Source of the DNA: Panicum virgatum
Taxonomy: Eukaryota > Streptophyta > Magnoliopsida > Poales > Poaceae
Direction: 5' to 3'
Assembly (NCBI RefSeq): GCF_016808335.1
Contig: NC_053138.1
Location: forward strand, 57,132,951-57,196,950
Length of the DNA: 64,000 nt
The notes under the pieces are model-generated. The model saw nothing but the letters and a program-made list of their open reading frames with translations. It was not told where the DNA came from and searched no databases. Positions within the stretch are counted from its first letter, which is position 1; each line of letters begins with the position of its first letter. Shown one piece after another: positions 12,301 to 24,639 of this stretch. The position numbers and the translations under genes were made by a program.

Positions 12301-13009
12301 CCAGTTCATGCACACAAATGCAGGATTGGAGTATCTACATAAGGCATGTCAACCGCCACTGATCCACAGGGACGTGAAGACAACGAATATTCTGCTATCA
12401 GCTGAACTTGAGGCAAAGATATCTGACTTTGGGCTCACCAAGGTGTTTGCCGACGATTACAGGACCCACGTCACAACACAACCAGCAGGTACCCTGGGGT
12501 ACCTGGACCCTGAATATTATAACACATCCCGGCTTAGTGAGAAGAGTGACGTGTACAGCTTCGGAGTTGTGCTACTGGAGCTCATCACACGCCAGACACC
12601 AGCAGTCCCTATTACTGGCACTGAGAGCATTCACATTGCACTTTGGGTACGCCAGAAGCTCTCAATGGGCAACATTGAGAGCATTGTTGACCCGAGGATG
12701 GGAGGATAGTATGATGTCAACTCTGTCTGGAAAGTTGCAGAATTGGCACTGCAATGCAAAGAGCGGCCATCACGGGAACGGCCAACAATGACTGATGTTG
12801 TGGTGGAGCTCAAGGAGTGCATGGAGCTGGATGTGCTGCATGCAATGGGATATTACAGCTCAGCACCGAGCAGCACAATTAATCTCAGTGCTGCAAGTGT
12901 TGACTTACAGAGTGATGCACAAGGAAGTGATCCAAGACAGGAAACTGTGCTTGAGCTTGAACAGTTAGACAATAGATCATCAACTCAACTAGGTCCTGCA
13001 CCACGATGA
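9266..13009 (+). pseudogene. Malectin-like LRR receptor kinase, copy A (broken)
   Basis: Recognisable exons of a plasma-membrane LRR receptor kinase of the malectin-like type (LRR subfamily I): malectin half 9,266-9,756 (491 bp, same length as in gene C), transmembrane 10,149-10,336 (VLVIAIVVPIAVATLLFLVA), kinase N-lobe 10,412-10,644 (GRGGFGAVFLG, IAVK), then 10,752-10,878, 11,242-11,310 and C-lobe 12,324-13,009 (HRDVKTTNILL, DFGLTK, GTLGYLDPEY). Damage: no signal peptide or first malectin exons; the three LRR exons and most of the exon before them, all present in copy B, are deleted at about 9,995, and the acceptor before the lost exon reads CG; TAG at 12,707-12,709 replaces a glutamate codon of copy B. 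Functional receptor production is very unlikely. Confidence 0.85.
11393..12181. mobile_element. 789-bp terminal-inverted-repeat element in an intron of copy A
   Basis: The insert is absent from copy B. It begins GGGATTTGCTACGGTACACC and ends, on the opposite strand, with GGGCATTGCTACGGTACTCC. A second inner inverted match (CCTCTTAGGAGGTAA) lies within 70 bp of each end. No coding capacity. I could not find a clean target duplication, so the superfamily is left open. Confidence 0.65.
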
Positions 13010-14206
13010 GATGATGGTCAATAATTCGTGGAGTAAGTCAAAGATGCATCAGAAAATTTTATTTCATCATGTCGTTGAGCTGTTAAATCAAGTAACTAGT
13101 TGCGCAGCCCTCCATCGATGAATGGTGTGTATGCCTATGATAGAAACTGAATATGTAATTTTCAAGTGGAGCTAGATATATAGAGAACTTGTTTGATAAT
13201 AGCTGAAACATTGAGACAGAAAATTTAATGGGTATAGGAAATAGAATCAAGACTCAAAACCCAATCTCCTGATTGCTATGGTTCTTGGGTACGTCAACAG
13301 CATCTGATGTGAACAAGTTTGCCTATATTATATTTGTTAAGAGGTTTGTTGAGATAGAATCTTGTGGAGTGAGTTGCCAAATGTAAATACGAAGGGTGAA
13401 ATTTAGCTAGTCTGCAGCACTCTAGAGAGCACTCTATTCAAGATTGATAAGTATTTTCAACAGTACCCAATATAGAGGGTTCATTACCTAATGACACCAA
13501 CTATTTGCGAACTGTGACCTTGTTACATCGTCCACTCTTTCTATAGCCCATAGTATATAGTCTCAGAAGTTCTTTGTCGTCACAACCTATAAACTGAATT
13601 ATAGATCAGAACTACTATTTCACAAAAGATCAACCAATGCTTGCATTATAAATTCGTATTTCTATATTATTGAGCAGCTTTCATATAGAACCACATAGTA
13701 GAATCCTATGACAAAATTGAACTTTCCCAATCAGAGATATCAGATTACCCTGCAAGACAGAACTCTAGGTATCTAATTGTGCCTACATAACAGGGATTAA
13801 TCTGATGAGGTATACAATTGAATAAAAATTAAACAGATTGTTTCAACCATTTTGGTACCTGTTCACATACTGCGACCTCTTTTTATAGAGGTGAATAACA
13901 GAATAATTACTGCAATGCAATCAAGGTAATGCACCATATGCAGAAGAAACACCACCGAAACTATCGCTACCTGACATTACACCCACTGCAGTGCTGAAAG
14001 GTACAGTAGCTCATTAGTCATTACTGACTACATAACACAAACAGCTGATCTGATAGATGATGATATATTATAGCCCTAGATATTAATTCATTTTAAATGA
14101 AGGCAACCCTAACCATTAGCAAAAGCATCTTAAACGAGCAACCTCTATGAGCCCATAGTAATTAAAAAAGGAGGGAACCGGATAATCAAGATGAGATTCC
14201 TAGAAA
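13010..14206. repeat. 3' flank of copy A, duplicated at 43,422-44,620
   Basis: Non-coding sequence that stays nearly identical to the 3' flank of copy B, with only scattered substitutions and tiny indels. The match stops at about 14,206 (GAGATTCCTAGAAAAAA), which marks the right end of the duplicated block. No gene seen. Confidence 0.75.
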
Positions 14207-14343
14207 AAATAAAGCCAATAATGCGGGTGCGACCTGACTGTTGAAGGAATATCCTAGAGAGCTACTAATTCAACGGACCAGGGAACCATCTTGCTCGCAT
14301 CGCAGCATCATATGACGCGACAGTTGTTTTTCTCTTTTTCTCT

Positions 14344-14469
14344 ATGATGGTTTTATTCATAGTACTCGCCGCTAACGAGGATGCCGTCTGCTTTTGCTGC
14401 CCGGAGAAGATTTTCTGCACATTCGACCCTAATTGCTGCAAAAATGGATGCTGCTGGAGACCAAACTGA
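14344..14469 (+). CDS. Small 8-cysteine peptide, possible exon 2 of a secreted peptide gene
   Basis: A 41-codon frame starts MMVLFIVLAANEDAVCFCC and ends in a cysteine core with spacing C-x-CC-x5-C-x5-CC-x3-CC and the motif CTFDPNCC. The same spacing and motif occur in the peptide at 49,559-49,928. By that model, the coding part here is exon 2 starting after the AG at 14,361-14,362, and exon 1 with the signal peptide should lie upstream, where I find no convincing match. The in-frame ATG at 14,344 gives a short hydrophobic leader by itself. It lies just beyond the right edge of the duplicated block and is absent from copy B. Either a short gene or an exon-2 remnant. Confidence 0.45.
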   Translation: MMVLFIVLAANEDAVCFCCPEKIFCTFDPNCCKNGCCWRPN

Positions 14470-14858
14470 TCCTGAATATTCACTGATCCTATACATACAG
14501 CCGCGATCTGCCGATGCCTGCTTCTATTGACTTCAGCAGCCCAATAACTGTCAATGTAAAAACCAGCAACCATCCATATATACATGTATTAGAATTTATT
14601 TCTATAGTACAACAATAATGCTACACGCAAAAATTAAAGAAAACAATAATAAAGTCGTGATACTGTGATCCATTTCAGATACCACTCCTCCAGCATTAAT
14701 TTGTCAAATTTGATGTTAATTTAGATGGCTAATGCTTGACAAAATTTTAGACGTGATCAATTATTTTTGGGTGGCATGGCAGAGTCTATTTTAGATTCCT
14801 ACTAAAAAGAATTATTAGATAATAAAAGAATAAAGGATTGGTGATTCAGAGAGGGGCA
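14470..14858. other. Intergenic, nothing recognised
   Basis: AT-rich sequence without supported features. Confidence 0.4.
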
Positions 14859-15250
14859 TTTTTTTTTGAGATTACATAGGCCTTGTTTAGTTGGTGAAAA
14901 GTTGTTGGTTTTGGTACTGTAGCACATTTCGTTGTTACTTGACAAATAATGTTCAATCATGGATTAATTAGATTTAAAAGATTCATCTCGTGCTAATCAG
15001 TTAGACTGTATAATTAGTTATTTTTTTCAACTGCATCTAATGCTCCATGCATGTGCCCGAACATTCGATGTGACGGGTACTGGAGAAATTTTTTTTGAGA
15101 ACTAAACAGGGCCATAGTACAACGCAGATACTCACAATGCACGCACACTCACATCCCTATGAACACACGTACACAAACCCTACTCCTATGAGTATTTTCG
15201 AAGGCTGAGCAGACAAATCCTCGAGATTGACGAAGAGGGATACTTGAATA
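14859..15250 (-). mobile_element. SINE fragment interrupted by a MITE
   Basis: The T-rich run at 14,859 followed by GAGATTACATA, and then from 15,114 GTACAACGCAGATACTCAC through CGAGATTGACGAA, match the complete SINE at 47,807-48,115 read in the same minus orientation. The match is split by the 235-bp element at 14,879-15,113. The tRNA-like head of the SINE is not recognisable here, so the copy is also truncated. Confidence 0.65.
14879..15113. mobile_element. 235-bp MITE, GGCCTTGTTTAGTT family
   Basis: Terminal inverted repeats GGCCTTGTTTAGTT and AACTAAACAGGGCC bound a 235-bp element with no coding capacity, flanked by ATA on both sides (14,876-14,878 and 15,114-15,116). This terminus is common in grass genomes. 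It inserted into the tail region of a SINE. Confidence 0.8.
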
Positions 15251-15479
15251 TTTTGGACCACGACTTGGGCTGCATCCAAAGGAGCCATAGGCCCAGATCT
15301 GCTAATTACGTGGGATCTCAAGGTCCAACTGAAAAGCTGAGTTGCCCACAGCATTGGATTCGACGACCTTCGATCACCCAACAGGCATCAACTAGATTTT
15401 CTCCGGAACTGAATGCTATATTGGTCAAATTGGCACAAACTTTGTACACACTTCAACTATTAGCCTTGCCCCGCCCCTA

Positions 15480-16260
15480 GCGCTATGGGCCGCGCACACC
15501 AGCTGGGCTGCCTGCCTCGCTGCAACGTGCTGTGCCGCCTGCACGTTGCCCGGCCTGCTTGCTCTGGGAGTCCAGGTCCTCGCAGAAGTCTCGCGCCGGG
15601 CTCTTCATCTTCTTCTCCTGATGAGCCCACCTCCGACCCCTCGTATGTAGCCTCGATCGGTGGTGGCTCTAGGTACCGTACCACCTAACCCACTTTCGAG
15701 AGCTCACTTTTGACTTCGGACTTCTTCTTGCCCCGCCGCCGTCCACCGCCCACTGGGGTCCAGCCATGTCTGATTGGCGGCGCTTCGCACCACCCGCTGA
15801 CCCACCGCCACCTAGGGCTGCCGCTGGCCCCGTCCTCCCCTCTATAGCCACTGGCCATGGAAGTTTCTACACTGAAAATCTGAAACCTAACTCTAACCGC
15901 TACCTTGACCACCGCCCCGGTCGGTGGCGACATCACTGTCGGCCGCTCCCCCCACCTCCCACCTCTTGTTAGCCCCGGCATCTTGAACAGTGCGGCAGCA
16001 ACAGCACTGGGGGAGCTTCCCCGGACTGGAGGTGGGCCTTCGGTGACATATCGCCTCCCACCTGCACGTGCTCCTCTTAATATTTTCGGCGTGAGCGTGC
16101 ACTGCAAGCCGGCGGCATCACGTGTGCCGCCTCATGTGCCACGCAAGCTAAGTGCCGCCGTGCGCTGCTGCGCGCAGACCTCCGAGCGCCGCTTGCCCCG
16201 CCTCGGATTGCGCACTTGGGTTCTCCTCTCTGCTCGAAATGACATGCGCACCAACAAAAG
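15480..16260. other. GC-rich unassigned block
   Basis: About 780 bp of GC-rich DNA with long overlapping open frames on both strands, as expected from composition alone. I see no conserved domain, splice structure or terminal repeats. It could be a gene fragment carried by a transposon or the leader of a retroelement; I cannot choose. Confidence 0.3.
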
Positions 16261-16329
16261 CAAAAAGGGAAAGATAAGACCAAAATCGAGATTTCAGATG
16301 CAAATTACTCCCTCAAAACACAACAAATG

Positions 16330-17890
<1,561 letters not shown>

Positions 17891-18477
17891 TTCCATCACT
17901 ACATTGCTTGTGGTAGATAGGTTTGGTTAATTAGCAGCTTTAATGCACATAGGTCATTTCTGAAGACCACAAGTTTGATTGAAATATTCAAGAAATGTAC
18001 TTATTTTGAAACAGATGGAGACGGAGAATAAAGGAACTTGATCACATAAAGCTTTGGTGAAAAATCTGAAAACCATGGCAAGCATGGCCTTTTTGGTTTT
18101 TGGCCAATTTCTGTCATAATTCGAGCGATCATTGATCGAGTATTCTATATTTCTGGACATTAGGCTCCACTTTGAAATTCTTCTACTCTTTCCATCCCAA
18201 ATTATTAGTTGTTTTGATTTTTCTAGGTTCATAGACTTTGCTATGTACCTAGATATAACATATATGTAGGGAATGAGTATTTTTTATTAGACTGAGCTGA
18301 CAACATTCATAGGTGTAGTCATAGAGCTGGGACCTGGAAGATTCTTATAACTCAAATTATAGAACATATAAATTTATGACAAATTCCTCACCTTATATAA
18401 AAAATCTAGACTTTCCTCGTGAAAGGATAAAAAATACAAAATAGAGACTAAAACATACAAAAGTTGATCGGTTGGTC

Positions 18478-21400
18478 TCATCTTTGTGCAGGACCTATAT
18501 GAGTTGCAGATGCAATGCCTACCTGCTGCAACTCAGGCAAAGCTTTCTTTCCTGGGTGATCACTTAGTTGGGCATCATCGCTATACACATCAACACTTGT
18601 TGCACTGAGATTGAGTGTGCTGCTCGGGGCTGAGCAATAGTAGCCCATTGCATAGGACACCTGCAGCTCCAAGCTCTCCTTGAGCTCTCCTACAATATCA
18701 GCCATAGCCGGTCGCTCCCTTGATGGCTGTTCTTTGCACTTCAGCGCCAACTCTGCAACTTTCCAAACAGAGTTGACATCATACTCCCCTTGCATCCTTG
18801 GGTCAGCAATGCTTGCAATGTCACCCTCCGAGAGCTTCTGGCGCACCCATAGGGCAACATGGATGCTCTCGGTGTTGCTTATGGGGACTGCCGGTGGCTG
18901 GCCTGTGATAAGTTCCAGAAGAACAACTCCGAAGCTGTATACGTCGCTCTTCTCGCTGAGCTGGAATGTGTTGTAGTATTCAGGGTCAAGATACCCCAGG
19001 GTACCAGCAGGCATGGTGGTGACATGGGTCTTGAACTCGTCGGCAAACGCCTTCATGAGCCCAAAGTCAGCTATCTTCGCCTCAAGGTCAGCAGATAGCA
19101 GAATATTCTTTGTCTTTACATCTCGATGGATCAGTGGAGGTTGGCATGATTTATGTAGGTACTCCAATCCTGCATCGATGATTATGAGGCGGTAGAGTTT
19201 ATGGTTAGTTGGATTTGTGAAAATTTTGTCAGATTTAGGTAAATAGGCAGCATTTCATATATGCATGCAAGCTTTATCAAGTACTCCCTTCGCTCCAAAT
19301 TATATATCATTTTAGCATTTTTAGGTGCATTGATATGCACCTAAATATACGCTATGTTTAGATACAGTTTTTTAGGGGGACTATGTCTAGAAACATATTA
19401 AAAATTATGCATCTATAAATACGAAAGCGATCTATAATTTAGAACGGATAGAGTATAAAGTATGACACAGATGCACTTGCATCAGGAATTCAGGATGCAT
19501 CGCTTGCTACAAATTCTCTAATTCGGGCAAGTCTAGTCTTACTAACCTTGGGCGGAGTTGAGCGCGATCTTTAGACGTTGATGCCAAGTGAGGGGTGTAG
19601 CAGCAGAGGCCTCTCCTGTGATGAGTGATCACAACAAAATGGTTATATACCAAGGTCTGTGCAAAATGATGAAAAAGATGGTTGGTGAAATCTGGTCACG
19701 TTGCATGTCAAAAGTGTGTCATGACATAAAAGTTAGGGCCCTTGAGATATCTCGACAACATATGTTAGATATGGTGGAAAATAAATACAATACTCTACAC
19801 TTTATGTTTTAGAAACATCCACCTAACAAATATCCCTATCACTAACAATCATTTTTGTTTTGTTTTCTGCAATGTACGTATCAAAACATTTACCATGGTG
19901 GTGAGTAAAAGAGCATGTTAAACCAACTAGGCACAAAGGTTTTTTTTTTCCTTTCTGAGGGTCCAGGAAGTTGGTAATTTACCCCTTAGACGGTCCTCTA
20001 GATTTCCTCCGTGCATGTATTCATAGACAAGGGCCATATGTTTCTTGTCCTTGCAATATCCGATCAAGGAAACCAAGTTCTTGTGATGAACTCTGGTCAA
20101 ATGTTGAGCCTAAAAAATGTAATAAGAACATTTTGTTTCAGTTTTCAAAATGCATAAAGAAGATAAAATACAACTGAATCGACTACCTCTGCTAAAAACT
20201 CTTTGTCCCCTTGAGAGGAGGTTTTTGAACGCATTTTAACAGCAACTGGACTTTGGTTCTCCAAATATCCTAGGAAGACAGAACCGAAACCTCCTCGCCC
20301 TATTTCTTCTTTGAAGATAGCAGTCATAGCTTTTAGCTCCTTGTATGTGAACTTTCTGTTCTCAAATATGTTTGATCTATCTTCTTTGCTATTAAGTCTT
20401 GAGTTGGTTGCCACCCATTTGTCTAGAAAAGAACCACATGTCACATATGAACAATCTTCAGTAGATTCAAATTTAGATGTTCGAATTCCTTGATGTTTCT
20501 GAAAATAATTCCCAAAAAGAAATGTTACCTTGCCTATTTCTTATTCTACGGAGGATGAGAAATGCAGCCACAAACAGTAGAGTTGCTACTGCTATTGGAA
20601 CCACTATTGCAATAACAAGTGTTTTGCTGCTTTTCTTCTCTAACTCACAGGTCGAAGCGTCATTATCACATAGATCTGCGTTGTTACCAGTCCTAGCATT
20701 GGAGCAACATCTCTTGAAATTAATTCAATTTAGAAAGATAAAATTTGACAACGTACTTGTTTGATTCAAATAGCAGGATCTAATACATGATTTTCTACTT
20801 TATCTCCTTTAATTTATTAAATACAGTGAACTATTGAAATATGAGTTGGTTATACGATGCAAACCTCAATTCAAGAGATCCATTTTGATGCCTTTCTAGT
20901 AGAATAGCAGGTACCCGTCCACTAAGTTTGTTGCTTGACACGTCACTGCAGAAATTCAGTTTTCTCAATATTGTGATGCAATTATCATAAAGTAACTTCA
21001 GGTAAACAAAATACTTACAGGAATTTCAGTGATGGCATTTGCGCTAGAAAATCTGGCACTGGACCGGATAGGCTATTATTTGACAGATCCCTGGAAGTTT
21101 CCATATAGTTATTAGAAAACACCAGAGTAGATAATATACTCGATTAGCAAAAGCTGAATTTTGTACTGCTTTAAGTTTCCATAAGCAGAATTAACAGGTA
21201 AGTATTATATGTATGGAGGTGAGAACTTGAAGACTTTTTAATATTCTTATGTATGAACCACTATACTTTGAATGACAATATTGGTCGCTTACAAGTATTC
21301 GAGGGATTTTAGATCCCCAAAAGAAGAATCAACTGTACCAGTCAACCCACTTGATGATAGACTCCTGGAACAAATCCTACATCAGGTTAATACCAGTACA

Positions 21401-24400
21401 TGGAAAATTCCATTCGTTTTAGGTTTTTAATGCTTGCATTTATTTGTCTTTAATGCTCTCGAGATTCATAGTAGGATGCTTTTAAGTGTGCTACTTACAG
21501 ATTTGTTATCCATGCAGGACCAGATGATGGATAGCTGCAGTCCAAGCCATCCCATGCAAATGCTTTTGGTGCACAAGGATCACCCTTCCAATTTTTCTTT
21601 AGTGTATACGTTGTGCGGATCATCATCATAGCCTTAGCTGTTCATATGGAAAGACAAAAAGAAGGCAACTCTCTGATCAATGCAAGTGATTCGCAGCAGT
21701 TTACCAAGTGAAAGGAGTGTTAATAAAGACATACCATCTTCATCATTGGTCCCAAGCTCAGTCATCGGCTTTACTGAATATATCTCGAATGCATTCAGGA
21801 TGGGTGGAAGTGTGGCCTCCTGTGTGGCCACAAGCGAGACAGTATGCTGGCCTGAACCCTGCACCATCCTTTTCACAACCTCTGCAGAAAGGTACTTGGG
21901 GGTAAAGCTCTGACTGCCATTCCATACAGAGTTGTCGATAAGAACATCAAACTGCCTCAGCGCATTGCTTGGCACCCTGCTTAACTCCGCGAAGTAGAGA
22001 AACAAAAGGTAGGTTGGGTTGTCATTGTCCAAGGCGGGATCCGAGGTCCATGAGAAGTCGATGCGAGTTCCATTCACCGGCGTGATGGCACTCCCCAGTA
22101 TCATCGTTGGCTTGTCGAAGCTAGTGATGTTTGAGACGTTCACATTCTTTGTGGTTGTTATGTTGGTCCATGCTGCATTGTTGCCATACCTTTGCCAGAG
22201 TCGGTCATACGGATCAGAGGGGTACCTATTATTGTTATTGTTTTCAAGAAACCAAATCGTGGTGAGACAATCTACAGAAATAATTAACCAATTAATGCTG
22301 ATTATTTCAAATATCTGATTACCGAGAGGTATAATCTGATAGCGAGTCTGAAGGTCACACTGACCTGAATGGTATAGAGCCTGGCCAGAACTGGTACCGA
22401 TTGAAACCGAAATTGGCTGATGGGCGGGAAAGACTGAGCAAAAGCAGCGACTGGTTGATCGTAGAGGTCAAGCCCAGAAATGAATGGTGTACCCAACCCT
22501 GTATTGACCAAGCACACCTGTATGTACATGTGCAAGTTACTTATGATGAGTAATTGATTTAAGAGAATCTATATATACTGTAAAATAGTCAAATGACAGT
22601 TTGGTTGGAATTATGAATGGAGGAAAGATCCGTGGGGAGATAAGATTCATGTGTGAAATCTTTAAGAGCATCTCCAACAGCCTCTCTAAAATGGGTTGGC
22701 TAGTTAAAAATAGCAAAATTGTAGTAATAAAAATAGGATCCAACAGACTCTCCAAAACCCGGTCCTCGTTATCCCACTCGCTAACTAGCCCCCTCCGCTT
22801 GCTTTGTTTGCCTGGTGAACGCAGGTCGCCATCCCCTCCTGCATTCCCTGTGCGCCCTCCCTCGCGATGCTTTCGGAGCTCCTCCGCTCTCCTCCCGCTC
22901 GCCCTCCGGCCGCCACTCTCCGTCCACTCGCCGCCATGGGGCTCTGCCGCTTCCACATGCACCACCTCCGACCGCCGGCCGCCGCCCTCCGCCCGCTCGC
23001 TGGGTGGAGCCCCCCTCCCCCGCTGGCGCCGCCTCGCCTCCATCGACCTTGTCCATCAGCTCCACCTTGCCCCGTCTAGCTGCGGCGGTGGAGCTCACAC
23101 CCGCCGGCTCCACCTCGCCCAGTCCGACTGCAGCAGCGGAGCTCGTGCCCACAGCCGCGTGAGGCGCGAGCCACAACGGCGGCGGAGGCCACCCAGTCCA
23201 TGGAGTCCGTGCCGCTCGCGCTCTTTGGCCTCACCACCTACTGCGGTTGCGCCTGCACGAACAACTGCGGTGGGGGCAGGTGCTCGCCAGGCAGGTGGTT
23301 GGTTGGGCGCTCGGCGGGCGCGCAGCAGATGTTGTGCGGCTTGGTGATGGCCGACGGGGCGGATGAGGAACGCCGACGAGCTGGAGCTTGAAAGTGAGGT
23401 GTGTTGTTGAGCTCAAGAATAGTCCAAGACAAGATGAGAGGCCATGGCAGCAGAGGTCTGCAGGTGACAGGAAGAAGCAGGGGATGGATGAAGAATCTGT
23501 CGGATTTCCCACCTTTTGGATAGCTAAATGAGATTTAGCTAGTGGGATTTGAAGAAGCTCTTGGAGGTACTCTTAGATCGTGTGTAATGAGACATTGCTA
23601 GTCAAGAAGTGTCATTATCACAAAGTAATTAGTATGATAATTCGTCCATCCCAAATTATTAGTTGTATAAAAAACTATTGTATAGACACAAAAACTCAAT
23701 GATATTGTCTTAATATAAAAAGTTATTTTATAGCGACAAAATTATAGTCATATAAAACTTTAAAACACAAATCCAATGGTATTATTTTTATAAGATATAA
23801 AATCTCCATTGTACAAGATTAATTGTATGGGTTAAAAAATTCAGAATTTAAATCTTGATGAATTACATGCACGCCTTGTATTATGGGAATGGGATAGAGT
23901 AATAAGTGTTAAATTAAATGGGCATAAAAACTAGAGATTACAAGATTAGACCCGGAGCTTGGGCAAACAGCTGAGCTGACACTGACCTGCACGAAGTTGG
24001 CCGGCGACACGTCCACCGCCTCAAAGATGTACACTCCGTTGGCGGAGGTGACGTTGACGGTGGCCCAGTGATTGACGCCGAGGTAGAGGTCGAAGGTGGG
24101 GGGCACGTTGAGGCCGTCGTAGTTGCCGTAGTAGAAGATGGCCCGGACGAGGCTCCTGCCGCCCGGCGCCACCGGCCGGAGCGTGTAGCAGCTGCGCGTG
24201 GCGGCGCCGCCCTCGCGGAAGTAGCGGACGTTGCGGTACCGGTCGGCCAGGCCCTGGTCGACGTACGGCGGGCTGACGACGGCGTTGAGCCCCTCCCTGG
24301 CGTCAACGAAGCCGGCGTCGGAGACGTAGAGGAGGCCCCCCGAGTTGGAGTCCCGGTAGCTCCAGTTCTCGGCGATGCCGCAGTCGATGCTGATGAAACC

Positions 24401-24612
24401 CGCTGCATGTATTAAAACTAGGTACGTTTGAGAAAACAGAAAACCACGAGGATTGAGGAACGGAGGGTAGAAGACGACGGAAATGGTATAGCATGCAGCT
24501 TAATGGTGCCTGGAGGATCGAGGTCGCCATGGACGACGGCGAGCTCGGACGATCCAAGCATGGACACTACTGCGGCAAGGACCAAGAGCAGCACAACAGG
24601 TGATGGAGCCAT
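18478..24612 (-). CDS. Malectin-like LRR receptor protein kinase, gene C
   Basis: A membrane receptor serine/threonine kinase of LRR subfamily I. Exons (minus): 24,510-24,612; 23,987-24,402; 22,336-22,517; 21,735-22,225; 21,499-21,637; 21,293-21,364; 21,019-21,090; 20,865-20,945; 20,529-20,710; 20,187-20,422; 19,983-20,109; 19,547-19,615; 18,478-19,169. They total 2,862 nt, 953 residues, in one frame. Order: signal peptide (MAPSPVVLLLVLAAVVSML), malectin-like ectodomain from about residue 36 (GFISIDCG), LRR exons (DLSNNSLSGPVPDFL), transmembrane helix near 545-566, kinase with GRGGFGSVFLG, VAVK, HRDVKTKN, DFG and GTLGYLDPEY, all expected catalytic residues present. Oddities: donor 1 is GC (24,509-24,508), and donor 3 reads AT (22,335-22,334) where the frame demands a junction. 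Intron 2 holds a GC-rich transposon. The ligand is unknown. Confidence 0.85.
19284..19453. mobile_element. Stowaway-like MITE in an intron of gene C
   Basis: Begins CTCCCTTCGCTCCAAATTAT and ends with the inverse-like ATAATTTAGAACGGATAGAG, flanked by TA on both sides (19,282-19,283 and 19,454-19,455). Size and ends fit Stowaway (Tc1/mariner-derived) elements. It lies in the intron between the last two exons of gene C. Confidence 0.8.
22665..23572. mobile_element. TIR element with GC-rich cargo in intron 2 of gene C
   Basis: The left end AGAGCATCTCCAACAG and the inverted right end GAGTACCTCCAAGAG bound 908 bp, with TTA at 22,662-22,664 and 23,573-23,575. A 3-bp TTA duplication would fit PIF/Harbinger-type elements, with one base of ambiguity at the left end. 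The interior from about 22,770 to 23,390 is very GC-rich with open frames on both strands, possibly captured gene sequence of unknown origin. Confidence 0.55.
23640..23900. mobile_element. Degenerate Stowaway-like element
   Basis: TCGTCCATCCCAAATTATTAG on the left and GGGAATGGGATAGAG on the right resemble worn Stowaway ends. AT-rich, non-coding, also inside intron 2 of gene C. Confidence 0.4.
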
Positions 24613-24639
24613 GATATTGATTGGGGCGAAAGGCAAACT

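Noticed and set aside
14265..14585. 106-codon minus-strand frame
   Set aside because: It overlaps the 8-cysteine peptide on the plus strand, whose pattern is conserved in a second locus. The minus frame has no recognisable feature.
15685..16107. 140-codon minus-strand frame in the GC-rich block
   Set aside because: No domain, no splice context, and competing frames of similar length on the other strand.
22601..23347. 248-codon plus-strand frame as a gene
   Set aside because: It is low-complexity GC-rich sequence open on both strands, without domains, and lies within a transposon in an intron of gene C.
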